Shown here one piece after another: positions 11,228 to 23,713 of a DNA stretch of 64,000 bases. The stretch lies in contig JADCRB010000007.1 in NCBI GenBank assembly GCA_021464245.1, positions 2,542,532-2,606,531 of the forward strand. Reading direction: 5' to 3'. How positions within the stretch are numbered: position 1 is the first letter of the stretch; every line of letters starts with the position of its first letter. Made by a program: the position numbers and the translations under genes. Origin of the DNA: Carallia brachiata (lineage: Eukaryota; Streptophyta; Magnoliopsida; Malpighiales; Rhizophoraceae). Below the pieces are notes generated by a model. The model did no database searches and was not told the origin of the DNA. It was given only the letters and a program-made list of their open reading frames with translations.

Positions 11228-13089
11228 ATCTATCCCCAGAGGGAAACTAATACTATAAGAATTAGATCTCGTAGGGCTTATGGCCACCCACACCACGTAC
11301 AAGCAGATGCCCGAGTTTAGTGTTGCAGGAAATGGAATTGACTCTGCGGCAGCAGAGCTGTGCAAGTTTGGGATCCGTGTAAACTGCATGTATATCGCCA
11401 TTCACTATTCCAACTGCATTTGTCATTGAAGCATTAAGTCAATTCTATCCTCCTGTTGACGCGCAATGGCTTGGATGCAGCAATCTTTCATGCTACTATG
11501 GTCGTCTAAAGGGGCCAAATTGCGAGCACTGCGACGTAGCCAACGCGCCACTTTCTTTCCTGTTTTTTTTTTTTTTTTTTTTCTCTATCTAATGATAATG
11601 TTAATTAAATATATGACCGCAAATGAGCTGAGTCGTTCGTTAAGATATCAAAAATTTAAATTAATAAAAGTTCATTTGAACTCGTTTATTTAAATACACG
11701 AGTGATTTCTTAAGTCTAATTTAAAAGCTCGTTTCATAAACGAGTCAAGTTTGAGTAAGATTAAGTTCAACTTATTAGAGTTCGTGAATAGTTCATTTAA
11801 TGAGTTCGATAAAAAATTATTTATAAACATGTTTATAGTATCATTAATAAATCATTTAGAAATTTCCTTATATTCATTTACAAGTTCAAATGTACCGTTT
11901 TAATTAAAAAAAATCACTTTTAAATATTTTATATTAATTATGTTAAAAAATATTTTATATTTATCATTTATTCTGTAAAAAAAATTATTTAATATTTATT
12001 TGACTTAAATCTTCCAAAACGTTCTATCTTCAAAAAGTAAATTGAGTTTCCAACGCCTACTATTCTAACTCTATCGTTTACAACGCCACCCATTTTACCT
12101 TTTAACTTAACTCATTTTTTTATTTTCCTTAGTTGGTGTCACTTAGTCTTCTCCAATTTCCATTGTTTAGTTTTTTTCAATCTCCATCATTCAGCCTCAC
12201 AATGCGAAAGATCAATCTGATTCCTCACTTGTTCAATCGACTATAGGTGAGCTTTGATAATTTTTTTTTTGGTACAAAGTTTTTATTTTAGAATTATTTT
12301 ATTTCTTATCTGTTGGATCTTCAATCTTTTATATATGTCATTTCTTGTTTATGTTTTGTCTGTTAATAGTTTTTTTCTTATTTTCAATTACTTATTTTGT
12401 TGTTTTGGTACCTTAAATTTTTGGAGTTTTTTTTTTTGGGACTAAAATTGAAATAAAAGTCATTGTTTTTGACTTTTACTCTATCATTGGCTGAAATATA
12501 GTGGTTTTGAAAAGGGGCTTTGCATATGGTTTATGTTTTGCTTTATTTTCTCTTGATATTTATATGTATTGTTGATTTTTAGCAAAATTGTATAATTTCA
12601 TTATGAAAAACTTGAGTCTGAGTTCGAATTCGAAATTACTATTTAGTTCTATTTCGAGTCAAATCGAATTAATTCCAAACTTTATCAATACTTTCTTAAG
12701 TTGATTCAAACCTTATTTTGAAGTTCATTTTGAGCTCTAGTGAAACTCAAACTCCTATGAAATATGAGTCGAGTGGAGACCGAATATACATAACTTGACT
12801 CGATTCGACTCATTTGTAATTTTATCTAAATGCGTTAATGGTCATAATTTAGTGGTAGATGATGGTTTTATATCATTTGAGTATTTGCCATTACCGGCAC
12901 TAGATGAGGAGCAGTTGTAAATTCTAATCAGAAATTTTTTGATTCTGAACTAAAAAACGTAAAACAAAACTCATTACTCGTCATTTTACACCTGCACACA
13001 CAGGATCATCAACACTAATTGATACTAATAAATTTTTGTCTCAAACTTTACCCCAAGACCTTGAATAAAAAGAAGAGAATAAAAGGAAA
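11228..13089. other. intergenic, AT-rich with degenerate repeat
   Basis: From about 11620 to 12830 there are many GAGTTCG/CGAACTC and GAGTCGA-like words in both orientations (for example around 11630-11800 and 12610-12810), which suggests a decayed non-autonomous transposon, but I could not fix its ends. A plus-strand open stretch ending in TAA at 12918-12920 (GFISFEYLPLPALDEEQL) looks coding-like but has no assignable partner exons. Confidence 0.35.
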
Positions 13090-13195
13090 CTACAAAGAAA
13101 TTGGCAGTTCCTCTGGGGCTTTGGGGGGCAGCAGCCAATTCTTAGGGACCCTCATGCCTTGAGCACGCTTCTGGGCATGAGCACTGTATTCTTTG
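13090..13195 (-). other. coding-like orphan exon
   Basis: On the minus strand the acceptor CCATTGCAG is followed by one base, then 34 open codons and TAG. The translation contains HAQKRAQGMRVPKNWLLPP and KAPEELPISL, with normal amino-acid usage. The excellent acceptor and the codon usage suggest a real last exon, but no upstream exon was found before the ARF gene begins at 14187. It may be what is left of a degraded gene. The product is not recognised. Confidence 0.3.
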
Positions 13196-14186
13196 CTGCA
13201 ATGGATATATGAAGGAAACTGCGATCTTGAACTTGGAAAAGTGAGATGGCAGCGGGGTCTTCAAGGGATGGAGGAGACTGTAAAATAAGAGGCAACTTTG
13301 GCAAACGGGATAAATGTATCTTCGTGGGTAATTGAGAAATGGGTGGTGGTGTAATAAGATTTTGTAGTGGAAAACAACAAGCTCATGGATTCACATTCGC
13401 TCTAAAAAAAGTCCCAAATCCGGATTTTAGTTCTGTCTTCCTCTAGATACGCAAATGCAAATTTCCCCAATTTTAGGCCCTCCGCTTGGGACTGAAATTT
13501 ACGATAAGGATAGTAAAGATAGATGAAAGCATTCATTCATGGATTATATCATTAAATAAAAAAGCTTTCATAAGTTGTAAACAACGACATTGTTGTCAAT
13601 TCCGTTAACAAATCAACCCCTGAAGGTAGAAGGTTTCCACGCGCAATGACATGACAATATATCGATAAAGGAACTAGTTGCTTGCTTGGGTTTCGTTAAA
13701 CTTTGCACTCCAAAGTCCAAAATGTACAAGTTGTAAACGGACGATGGACTTTGGACATTGGCAGTGACAGATTTTTAAGTCACAACAACTATTCCTTGCC
13801 GAAGAACACTATCTTCGTGACACAACAGAGTAGATACGTTCACATTTCTCATAAAGGGCATGACAGTACAACACTATGTTAAGTCTGTCAGGCACAAGTT
13901 TTATAGCAAATGTGCGCAACTGCATAACATCTTGTTCAGTGAATCAAACATAACTCATAGAAAATTTAAACAAAATCACATGTAGCTGCATCAGTGATAA
14001 AATTGGACATACGGTTGCATTGGAATAACAGGCATTCAAATCCTTCTCTTTCTCTCGTCTCCCATGGAATCAAGATAGATCACACGCGTTGACAGATAAG
14101 GATTTCGTTGTTATGGCATTCGATTATGTGAGCTTGGGTTCAGCTTGTCAATGTCTTTCTTTGGATAGATGAACATTTGAAGGACC
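13196..14186. other. 3' flank of ARF gene
   Basis: No independent gene seen. The part next to the ARF contains, in another frame, the remnant of a PB1-domain tail (about 14100-14200, minus), described under the ARF and in the findings. Confidence 0.4.
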
Positions 14187-17100
14187 TTAAGCTTGAATTT
14201 CCTGTATTTAGAAGACAATGTCAGGTTGTCAGTGGCTCAATCATCTCAAAGCAAACAATATATCATATCAATAATGTAGTGTGTTTTATATCAACTAGTC
14301 TTCTGAAAGTAGTTTCGTGTTTGAGCAGCTGAGAGATAAGAACTTCAAATTTAGAATCAACTAGACTATATAGTGCTTGTCTACTGGATATTCCCCAGAA
14401 AAAAGGACCCTTTTGGAGGCCTGACCATGATTTCCAGTTCAACTATTTCTCCAATGATTACAGAAAGAGTGTGGCATGGCAACCTAAATTTCAGTTCACA
14501 CCGCAATAATTCTTCTTTGAATTGCTTTCAGAAAGTTGATTACCTTAGTGCTCCGATGACTTCTTGGGGGGACAGAACGCCTACTTTCAAGCTCACGAGC
14601 AGCAGCAACTTGTGTTGAAGGGAGCTCCGGTGGACCATTGACTATATGGACACCAAAAAGCAATAACTTGGTACCATCACTTGAGGGAGCAAGTGGAACT
14701 TCATTTGCATCTTGCAGTTCCAAAAATTTCCCGTCCTGAGGTTCAGGGCTGCGAGAGTTGACATTTGGAACTGACAAGTTCTTGCTTCCTACAGCTTTTC
14801 CATCAATTGCGGATTTGCAGTGTGCTGGGCACCAACTAATGGGGAGATCCGACTTGCCTATGTTTCCACCAGGAAACGATATTGAACATCCGGGACATAA
14901 GTAAAACGGGCCTTGTGCGGGAACGGGCAGTTGATTGTATAATCCTAGTGCTGTCTGGTAACCAGCCAGATTCGGCGGGAAAGCCATACATGACAAAGCT
15001 GGTGGTTTAAGAGTACTGGATTCATTAATACCAGTGGCACCATTTTCTTGATCTTGCAAGACCTCCGAAGGACTTTGGGGTGCATTATCAACTGGAGCAC
15101 GTAACATAGAAAGGGAGGTAAGGAAACATGGATCAGCAAGAACTCAGACACAAACAGTGCGTTTGATATACAGACTTGATAGTACGGTATATGATAATAT
15201 AAATTAATATAGTATAAGATAGGATAAATAACTAGCATATATTGTGTTTGGATGTCATCAAATAATATATAATAGTTATCTTATTTAATATTTGGATGGT
15301 ATGAGATAAAATATATAATATATCAAAATTACTTTTTTACTCTTAAAAATAATAGATTTATATTTACTATTAATTTTAATATTTTTATTAAAAAAAATTA
15401 AAATTAAGTAACAAAATTAATATTTATTTTTATGTTATTATATATTATATATTTATAATTTTTTAATTTTGTATAAAAATATTTTTTGAAATTAAGTATT
15501 AATTTTATTTATACAAATAAATTTTAAAATATAAAAAAAGATTAATATTTTTTAATTTTTTGGAAAAAATTAAATAAATTTTAAAAATAAATTTTTAAAT
15601 TTATATGAAAAAAAAGAAAGAATGAGCACGAGAGAGAGAGAGCGAGGAGAGTGAGAGAGAGAAAGGAGGAGGAAGGAGGAGGAGGGGAGAGGAGAGGAGA
15701 AAGGGGAGGAGAGAGACAAGGATGAGAGAGAAGAGGGAGGAGAGAGAAGGAAAGAGAGGAGAGAGAGAGGAGAGAGAGGAGTGAGAGAGAGAGGGAGGAG
15801 AGAGAAAGGAAAGAGGGAGGAGAGAGAAAGGAAAGAGAGAGAAGAGGAGTGAGAGAGAGAAGGGAAGAGAGAGAAGATATGAGAGCAATGAATTTTTTAA
15901 ATTTTATATTAATTTTTTAAAAATAATTAAAATTTATTTTAATTATGAGGATATTTTAATAAATATATAATTTATTAACACTGGTTCATAATGTGAAATA
16001 AACTAGCCCATAGGAATTTGAGGAATAGTAAGCCCACATTAATCTATTTTATATTTATCTTATTAATCAACCAAATATGAGTTAAAATGAAATAATTGAC
16101 CAATAATTTACTCTATCCTATTTTATCCTATAAAACAAATGCATCCAAATAACATTAACGAACCCAAAATAAACCTCTCAATTAACTATAAAATGGAGAG
16201 AAATCTTGAAGGAAACAGAGGACCAAAGTCCAAGCTCGAGTAAGAAGAGGGATCAAAGGAAGAACTAAGAAGTACTGACCACCCTTGAACAAGCCATGAA
16301 AAGGCAAGGATGCATCCCATGGGTGCACTCTCTTTAATGGGTGTGGAATAGAAGCACAGTTCCTTTTTATAGGATTTATGGGCTCAATTTCCCAAAAAGA
16401 AACGCGCTCTGGAAGTGCAGATACACGAGACTCACCATCCCATTTTACCTGTAAGGGATCACATGTTTATATCAGCTAACCAGACCTCTTCAAAATGACG
16501 AAATGTGTTTTCAATGTCATGGAGTGTTTTTACCTTGAGACTTCTCCATTGTGAATTTGGCCATCGACTGGGATCAATGTCATCCTTGCCAATTACTGTG
16601 CCCGCAAAACTGCATACATTAACTGCTTCCTTAAGTGTTGCTAAAGGCAACAGATGGATTGCAGATGACGACGTCATATGTCAAAATCAGGTATTTCTTT
16701 CTTCCAGTTACAAACTACTCTTATAGAATATAAGAAATAAAATAACACTGTATTGAACAGTTCAGCTATTTAAGCAAGTTATATGCCTGTCTAGGACTAT
16801 ATTGTTAGAAGAACAACTAGGCAATTAAGGGATCCTGAAACCAAATTCAATTGTCAAAACTGGAAAGGTTGTCACCTCTGCTTTTCATATTCTTCGTCTT
16901 CAAACAGCATTTTGAATCGTGAACCAGTGGAGTAGAAAATTTCATCTGCCTTCATGTATCCATCAAAGGGGATGATAAATCCGGTAGGACTAGTCCTGCA
17001 AAAGGGATTAATGACTCCTTTCTTTATGATTTATTGATGTCAAAATGTCCAACACGAGTACTAGGCATACAGCCCTTTTGTAGAGCAACAATGCGAAATA

Positions 17101-20100
17101 TGCTTCAGGATCCATAAAATTTCTTCTGATGCATAACATACTAGTCAACCATATAATTATGATAGACCACGTGAGTAGTCTTAACCACCACAAAAGAATC
17201 TTTGCTTGCTGCTAAAATTGGAATCATTAGTTGCCCACATCATTCGTTTTTCAATGAACTTATTTGGTGACAAAATTTAGTTGTCTAGCATGGTTTGCAC
17301 CAAGAAGCCAAATTGTGTTTTATGAACAAAATCTTACCAAGGATGGTAGTAGACGGTAAACGGGGCTCCAGCAGTAACGGCATGATAAGCATTCGCAAGT
17401 ATGCCATGCTGCAGACTCTGTCCAGATATGATATTTGTGGGTGTTTTCTTCTGTAGTTTCATTGCACGCCGGAGACCAACGCGCAGTTCTCCATTTCTCC
17501 CTCTATATGACGATCATACTCATGCATTAGACAAAGAAATGGCATCTGTGAAAATCTATGGTGACGTCTAAATTACCATACTTTGGTTACACTTTTATGT
17601 AAAGGTCCAACCAACACAATGATCATTGTAGCAAATACCATTATATGAACAAACAGGTTTTTTGAAAGAGTTGCAGTGTAAATTTGAAAGGTTTCAAATG
17701 GCTTATATACAAATATGTTAATATCAGATATTTTGCAGACAATTGTGTCATCCAAGTTGTTATATTTTAAGTTACCATAACATTCATTGTCTTGAAACAC
17801 CGAAAGCTGCAAATTTATAAGTATTGCTCTCATTTTATACCTTGCATAATTTGCAGGGCTTAGTCGACTAAACATATCAGACAGCATGGTAACTAGAGAA
17901 TTAACAACTCACTAACATGAGAGAGAGATAGAGAGAGGAGGGAGGGCGAGAACCTAAGGAGGATAAATGCATCCCCAGCCACAAGCTTTTTGGCTGAAAC
18001 AAATTTACTCCAGCCAGTCGTCAGGAGGTGCCTCCTCGGTTGACCTACATTTGTCCAGCCAAACAAGCAACTTTATTAGTATTGTGTAACTTATCGCACA
18101 GGGTTTGCAGTGAGCTCATTTTCACTAATCTATTTTCCTTATTTCCATCAGCACTATTTTGACAAGGAAAGAGGCTCACAATAGATGTTTTAAGAAAATA
18201 AACATAAATACAATGATGCTTCTTTTCAATAGTTGTCTAATTATTCATGTAAATAGCATGGAAATGCATTAGACTTCATGTTTGGACAACTGCAAGCAAG
18301 TAAAAATTACCTCGATAAGTATGACGAAAGTGCCATTCGCGCCATGTAAATCTTTTGCAAGCAGGTCTTGTTTTGGTTGTAACTGATTCAAGTCCTAGAG
18401 GAGGAGCAACAATAGTATGAATGAAATGCTCCTCATAAATTTTCAGAAAATGACTTTGACTACAAATAAGAGTTCCTTGCAGTCAAACTAGACAAAATGA
18501 TTCCATTCAGTAATCACAAAAAACTAAAGAGAGACTGATTCAACAAAACAATAATTGCGATCATGCTGGTAGTTAATTGACACAAGGATATCAACCAGAT
18601 GTGGAAGGCACTCGTCAGCGTCACGCTTCCGAACAGAAAATCCGCCGTGGGAGCTCGTGTCCGACTCCGTAAGCGGCTTGCAAAAAACTTGTGCATATGT
18701 TTTCTGAGGCGAAAATCTTGAATTGTCATCATCATTTGATCTGAGCTTATTTTGCTTCAAAGGACAAAAAAAAAAAAAAAAAAAAAAAACCCATTTGACA
18801 TCAGTTGATAGACACATAGGAAAGCATGAATCCTCCATCCCTACACACTAAAATGTCATCTTCAAGAGCCCAAAATGTCATTTCCCGAATCTTTAATTTG
18901 TGAAATATACAAATATTAAAAAACACATATCAATCGATTAATGATTTTGTACAACTAAACGATTAATAGTTACAATAAAAAATAAATTAATTTTTTATTA
19001 CAAATATTAATTATTTAATTATATAAAATAATTATGCTATCATAATGTCTATGTTTCACATTTATTTATTTCGTCTCTACCTAATCGGCCTCCAAAGAGC
19101 AGCCAATGTATCGGACCAAAGTCAGCATTTCAGTAACTAACCTCTGCCTCCGGAAGCAAAGTTAGGTGTGCAAAAACCATATCTGTTCCCTCTTCAGCCT
19201 GCAAGACCACACAGCAAAAACCATTAAGATACATCGTACAACTCGATGACAGGACAGCAAGAGAATTTGAGCTGCCTTTCCCTCTGCTGACATATCCAAC
19301 GCAGATTAGTTGGGACCAATGAAAAAACAGAACGCCAAGATAACCTAGCATACCTTGAGCTGCACATTAACAACCTTGCAAAGAATTTTAGAGGGCAGGT
19401 TGTAACGAGGCATCTCAACGTTGCCATCTTGGTCGCAATATGGCTCAACCTATAACAGACAAGAAATCAAGAATGTTGAGACAAAAAAATCAAGCAAAAG
19501 CAATCTAAGTTTAATTATTCCAGATTTGTTTTCCTTATTATTATTAATTGTTTTTTTTTTTCCGGAGATGCCACAAGTTAGATTTTTTTCCATCCGAAGT
19601 TATTACTTTTTCACTTTGTCAATTGTGTTTTGAGCAATAATGAAATCTCGTGAATAGTATCTAATAATTTTTTTTTTAAATTTAACTATCACTTTGAAAT
19701 TATTTAAAATTTTTTATATGAAACTCTTAAATTTTCTTTTGGTTGAATTTTATACTTTTAACTTTTTTATTTGAATTTATTGTTAGACAATATTTTGATT
19801 TTTGAAATGTAATTTGTTTAATCAAATATCCATCCAGCATGGCTTAAAAAAAGAAAAGAATGATATGCTCGCCATAAGGTTTAACGATAAAATTATCTAA
19901 ACTATTAATTTTAAGTATGGTTATGAATTTTTACACCCGAAGAAAAAGGGAAAACAAAACAAAAAAAAAAAATGAAGTAGAAGTGGGAGAAAAGAACCGC
20001 TTCCAGGTGGCCCTGGGGGAAGTAGACAACTGTGTCGCCTTCACTCGGAATATAAACAAGAGGACCCGCACAGTGCCGCCAAAGTTCGACGTACAGGTCA

Positions 20101-20101
20101 T
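14187..20101 (-). CDS. ARF: auxin response factor (B-class ARF), frameshifted, PB1 exons lost
   Basis: Nuclear transcription factor that binds auxin-response elements. Exons visible: 20101-19998, 19449-19354, 19198-19142, 18754-18596, 18394-18311, 18044-17954, 17502-17338, 16995-16876, 16609-16534, 16448-16283, 15091-14544, 14201-14187. Signatures in order: [22 protein letters not shown], the B3 domain ([48 protein letters not shown]), and the ARF middle region ([15 protein letters not shown]). Exon 18394-18311 is one base short inside DLHG-EW, which throws the B3 reading into a stop in the next exon. After RSHRSTK the gene splices to a 15-nt exon and stops (EIQA), so most of PB1 is absent. 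The start codon is not in the first visible exon. A possible first exon begins at 21831. A near-match tasiR-ARF site lies at 15045-15065. It is probably a repressor-type ARF, but function is doubtful unless the frameshift is an assembly error. Confidence 0.85.
15045..15065 (-). promoter_or_regulatory. candidate tasiR-ARF (TAS3) target site in ARF transcript
   Basis: The plus strand here matches the known TAS3 tasiR-ARF small RNA at 19 of 21 positions as I remember it, so the ARF mRNA is its complement. The site encodes EVLQDQE, where ARF2/3/4 proteins have VLQGQE. The G-to-D codon change creates a mismatch at small-RNA position 8, and the other mismatch is at the 3' end. Regulation by the TAS3 pathway is therefore plausible but may be weakened. 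Confidence 0.7.
15150..16180. repeat. AT-rich insertion with GA-rich core in ARF intron
   Basis: The intron between the 166-nt and 548-nt ARF exons is unusually long. It contains TTTGGATG (about 15247-15254) and CATCCAAA (about 16142-16149) in inverted orientation near its ends, AT-rich arms, and a central GA-rich simple-sequence tract from about 15629 to 15880. This fits a MITE or other small transposon that acquired a microsatellite. Exact ends are uncertain. Confidence 0.4.
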
Positions 20102-21633
20102 CTTCATTAAAACCCACACCAAGAAGGAGCGAAAGATTAGTCACCCAAAAAAAATAAATTCAAATAGAAAAAAGAAAGATTAGTCACCCAGCCAGCCAGC
20201 TAAAACAATAATCTGTTTGGAAGTACGAAATTCCTATTTCTTTATTCACTTTAATAACTTTATAACAGATTTTATTTTATTTTTATATTTTAGAAATAAT
20301 AATAAAATTAATATTTCAATCGTCTTTAGAATTAAAACTCTCAAATTCAAGTTTTATTTATATTTAATGAATAAAAAATTATTTAAAAAGTAAATTTATT
20401 TGAGTTAACTTTCTTGTTGGAAATTCATTAAAAAAGCAAGTTAATTTAGTTATCTCTTTCTTTTTTTTTCGCCTTTTTCCTATGTATGTTAAGGTAAATA
20501 TAAGCAAAATATTTTACCAAAAAAACACATGATAGGAACCTGTTATTAGGCCAATGGGCCGATGATGGGCCAGTTAGTATGATAGAAATTAGGCTTAGTA
20601 TCTGCGTGTAATAGAAAACATAAATGAAGGATAAAAAAAAAAAAAGGATAAATAACTCCTTTTCTCTATAACAAGAGATTATGAACAAAAATAATAATTA
20701 CTTTCTCTAACTCTCTGCAACCCTCTCTCTTCTTCTGTTTCTTCTTCTTCTTTGATTCTTCTTCCTCTCTTTCTCTTTCTTTTCCCCTGATTTTCCCTCA
20801 ATTTACCCATACACAAAAAAATAATAATAATAATTTTGTGCATTTTTTTTGGAGAATCAGCAAAGTAGGGGGAGAGTTTAATGTTTTCCCTTTTTTTTCT
20901 AATTGAAAATACCATTTCTTCTATATTATGGAATCGATTCCTAGATGTTTGGATTACATAACATAGATAAAATAAAAATTATGTTGAAATTTTTCAGAAG
21001 ATATCATATAAAATTTTGACATGGTAAAAATCATGGTAAAAAAAAGGAACAAAATTGTATATAGGCTGGAGAAACATTTACGAACAATGGGATGAAGCAA
21101 ATTACATAAAACTAGAAATGGAAACAAAAAATGATGAGACTACGTGAAACATTACGAAATAGTTATAACAAACCACGTTTTATTTTTGTGAGATGAATTC
21201 ACTCAAAAAAATAAAAAAAAGAGAGAATTCTGTGATACAGGTGATTTTTTTTCTAGTTTTTTATTTGTTCATTACAATATTTTCTCTTTGTCACTCCTAT
21301 AAACCTTATACCATCTTTTAAGATTGAAACTCAAAACTTCTAAAATAAAAATCTAACTTCTTAACCTCCAAAATGTAAACCTAACAAAGGAGTTTAATTG
21401 CCCTTAAAATTAAGAAAGAATAAAAGCACGTAAAATAGAAAAAAAAATTTTAAAAAGTTAAAGTGTTTACATAATATTCTATACCTTTTACAAGAAAATT
21501 TGAAATTCTTTTTTATACAGAAGACCAATTTATTTTAAGAATATAAAAAGAAGAAAGTCGAAAACAAGTAAGAAATTCTACCAGGACATTTTGTACCAAA
21601 AATATATTTTATCCCGATGAGACACCATTAAAA

Positions 21634-21831
21634 TCAACAAGAAGAGCAATTGCGAAGACTGTAGAAAGAGAGAGAGAAGAGAGAAGGGTACCCTGGTGGT
21701 AGTGGTGGTGGTGGGTGGTGGTGGTGGGGGTGGTTGTCCGGAGGTTCGCCGCCGTTGTTGTTACGTCTTTTAGTTTGACCTTGACCTTGACCTCGACGTC
21801 CGGTCCCAACTACACCCTTGCGCTTCCCCAT
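21634..21831 (-). other. possible first exon of the ARF gene
   Basis: An ATG at 21831 opens a reading frame starting MGKRKGVVGTGRRGQ, followed by a His/Pro-rich stretch. Several AAG-GTCAAG donors in the GQGQGQ part are in phase 1, and a phase-1 donor is what the first recognised ARF exon (beginning with the last two bases of an Asp codon at 20101) requires. The link is inferred from phase and proximity only. The frame may belong to something else or be chance. Confidence 0.3.
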
Positions 21832-23566
21832 CTACCTCTGTCTATCTATCTATAACTCTGCCTCTTTCTTTTGTTTTTTTTTTGTGGGTAATTTCTCTAC
21901 AGGGCTCTATGAATTTTATTTTTTTTAATTTCCTCTCCTTTTGTTATACAATTAATTATATCGATTACTCAAAAGATGATACCAAAAGATTCAGGAGGAA
22001 GAGAAGTGTATAAATTCAAATCAGCTGCTGCTGCTGCTGCCGCAAGGTGCAATCCGACATGAAAATTTCCACTTCTTTCTTACACACCAACATGAACAAC
22101 ATATACATACAAAGCTATATCTATTAATTCTTCTTATGAGCCGTGTATATATACAAATATACTATATTGAAATTGAAGTGCCCCGGGGGTGGGATCAAAC
22201 CGAATCGTCTACATGTAGCAGATGATGGAGCTGCACGCACAATCAAATCTCAGGTCGTGACAGAATGCTCGCTCTCCCTCTCCCTCTTCTCCGAAACAAT
22301 ACCAATACGTGCAGTGTGTGATTGTGTGTGTGTGTGCGTGTGTGTGCGTGCGTGTGTGGGGGGGGGGGGGGTGTTTTGGAAATATATATCAATGTATGTA
22401 CAGTTCCTAAAGCCAAGCGGCCCTCCCTAGCCTCTCTCTTAGGTCTGATGAAGGGGGCTTTTCGGCATTACTTGCTTTGTTTAATTTTTATCGACGAGGC
22501 TTTCGATGTGGTTTTTCATTGCCCTGCACGTAACCTTCCATATCCAATTTTGTCTTTCCTCCTGCCCATTTGCCTATGGACCTTGGACGGTTCCCCCCCC
22601 CCCCCCCCCCTTCTCCTCTTCAAAACTATTTCGCTTCTCTTTTTTTCTTTTTTCTTTTTTTTTCCTCTCTTTTATTTATTTATTTATTTATTACCTCTTC
22701 CTCTGCGTCACCTGCTGTTCCCGCTCCTCCATCCCAGCCGTTAATGCCATTCTAGACATTTTTTTTATTGTAGTTCTTTGTTTTTAGTTATTAAGGCGTT
22801 TAAGGATAGGTTTAGAGGGCTTGAATCTTGTTTGCTTTTGTAGAGTGGAAGACAAATTATCACTACACTGTTGGGTTGTCTTTTCCCCCAAACTAGTATT
22901 GTTTTTTTTTTTTTTATAACAAAATGCTGTTTATTTTATGAAATATAATTATGTTACAATGAAATAATTTTATTATTATATTAAATCTCCTTTTGGGGAT
23001 GAATTATTATTATTATTATTATTTTCTTTTTTTTGCAAATCAGCTCAACGAAAAAGTCATTTCATTTTTTTTCCCCAATTCTGTCTGCTTGAAATGTGGG
23101 AAGAGATGATGTGGAAAGTCATCAATGGCCTAGCTTGCCGGCTAGCTAGTGATTCATGAACTCCCGGCGGCATGTAAACATGAACGTGGACAAGGCATTA
23201 GTCAAAGGTGGTCCGACGACCTACTTGTGGATGATTGTCAATCATATCGTAAATGATATCGTATGTGCCACAACAACGCGGGGAAGGGAGAAAAAAATCA
23301 TAATTAAGAAATAAAATTACTTTAACAATGAGCTATGATTCGATGCAAAGTTTTTCTGGATGTTGAGTGAGTATAGCTTCAATTATTTTTTGACCTGTTC
23401 AAAGAAAAAAAAAAATAAAGATCATAATTTTTGTCCATATAAAAATGGGCATAATGTTAATTATCTGCCCATAAAGTGGGGCAAGTGTGGATAGTGATTA
23501 TTTGTCAAAGAAAGTACTAATATTTATATGAGTGCAATTACGTATCTTGGAACTTTTGTCCCGAGA
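21832..23566. other. intergenic with simple repeats
   Basis: Upstream of the ARF. It holds a TG-rich microsatellite with a G run (about 22316-22373), a C run (about 22592-22610) and an ATT repeat (about 23007-23023). The long plus-strand frames at 22143-22787 are low-complexity artefacts. No gene is recognised. Confidence 0.5.
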
Positions 23567-23713
23567 TTTTGTGCCGAATGAAACCGCAGCTGTTATTTTT
23601 GAAACTGCGACTGATATTTTTGAAATGTAAAAATAACAACTGATTCAAAAATATCAGTTTTAGTTTCAAAAATAACAGTTCCAGTTTCATTCGGCATATA
23701 ATTCGGCACAAAA
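23567..23713. mobile_element. foldback MITE / long hairpin
   Basis: Left arm 23567-23624 and right arm 23644-23713 are inverted copies (TTTTGTGCCGAATGAAAC and TGTTATTTTTGAAACT appear in both, the right arm reverse-complemented), separated by a spacer of about 20 bp. The right arm carries an extra ATTATATGCCGA repeat. The transcript would form a near-perfect hairpin of about 58 bp. This is a typical foldback MITE and a possible source of siRNA. Confidence 0.75.

Noticed and set aside
15601..15888. 95-codon Ser/Leu-rich frame in the ARF intron
   Set aside because: It is the translation of a GA/CT microsatellite.
14187..20101. Assigning the ARF as ETTIN (ARF3) because it lacks PB1 and has a tasiR-ARF site
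   Set aside because: The N-terminus ([28 protein letters not shown]) looks more like the ARF1/2/9 group, and a PB1 tail remnant is present. PB1 therefore seems to have been lost separately, and the exact subclass is left open.
22143..22787. Long plus-strand frames upstream of the ARF
   Set aside because: They run through TG, G, C and T microsatellites; the residues are low-complexity and no domain is visible.
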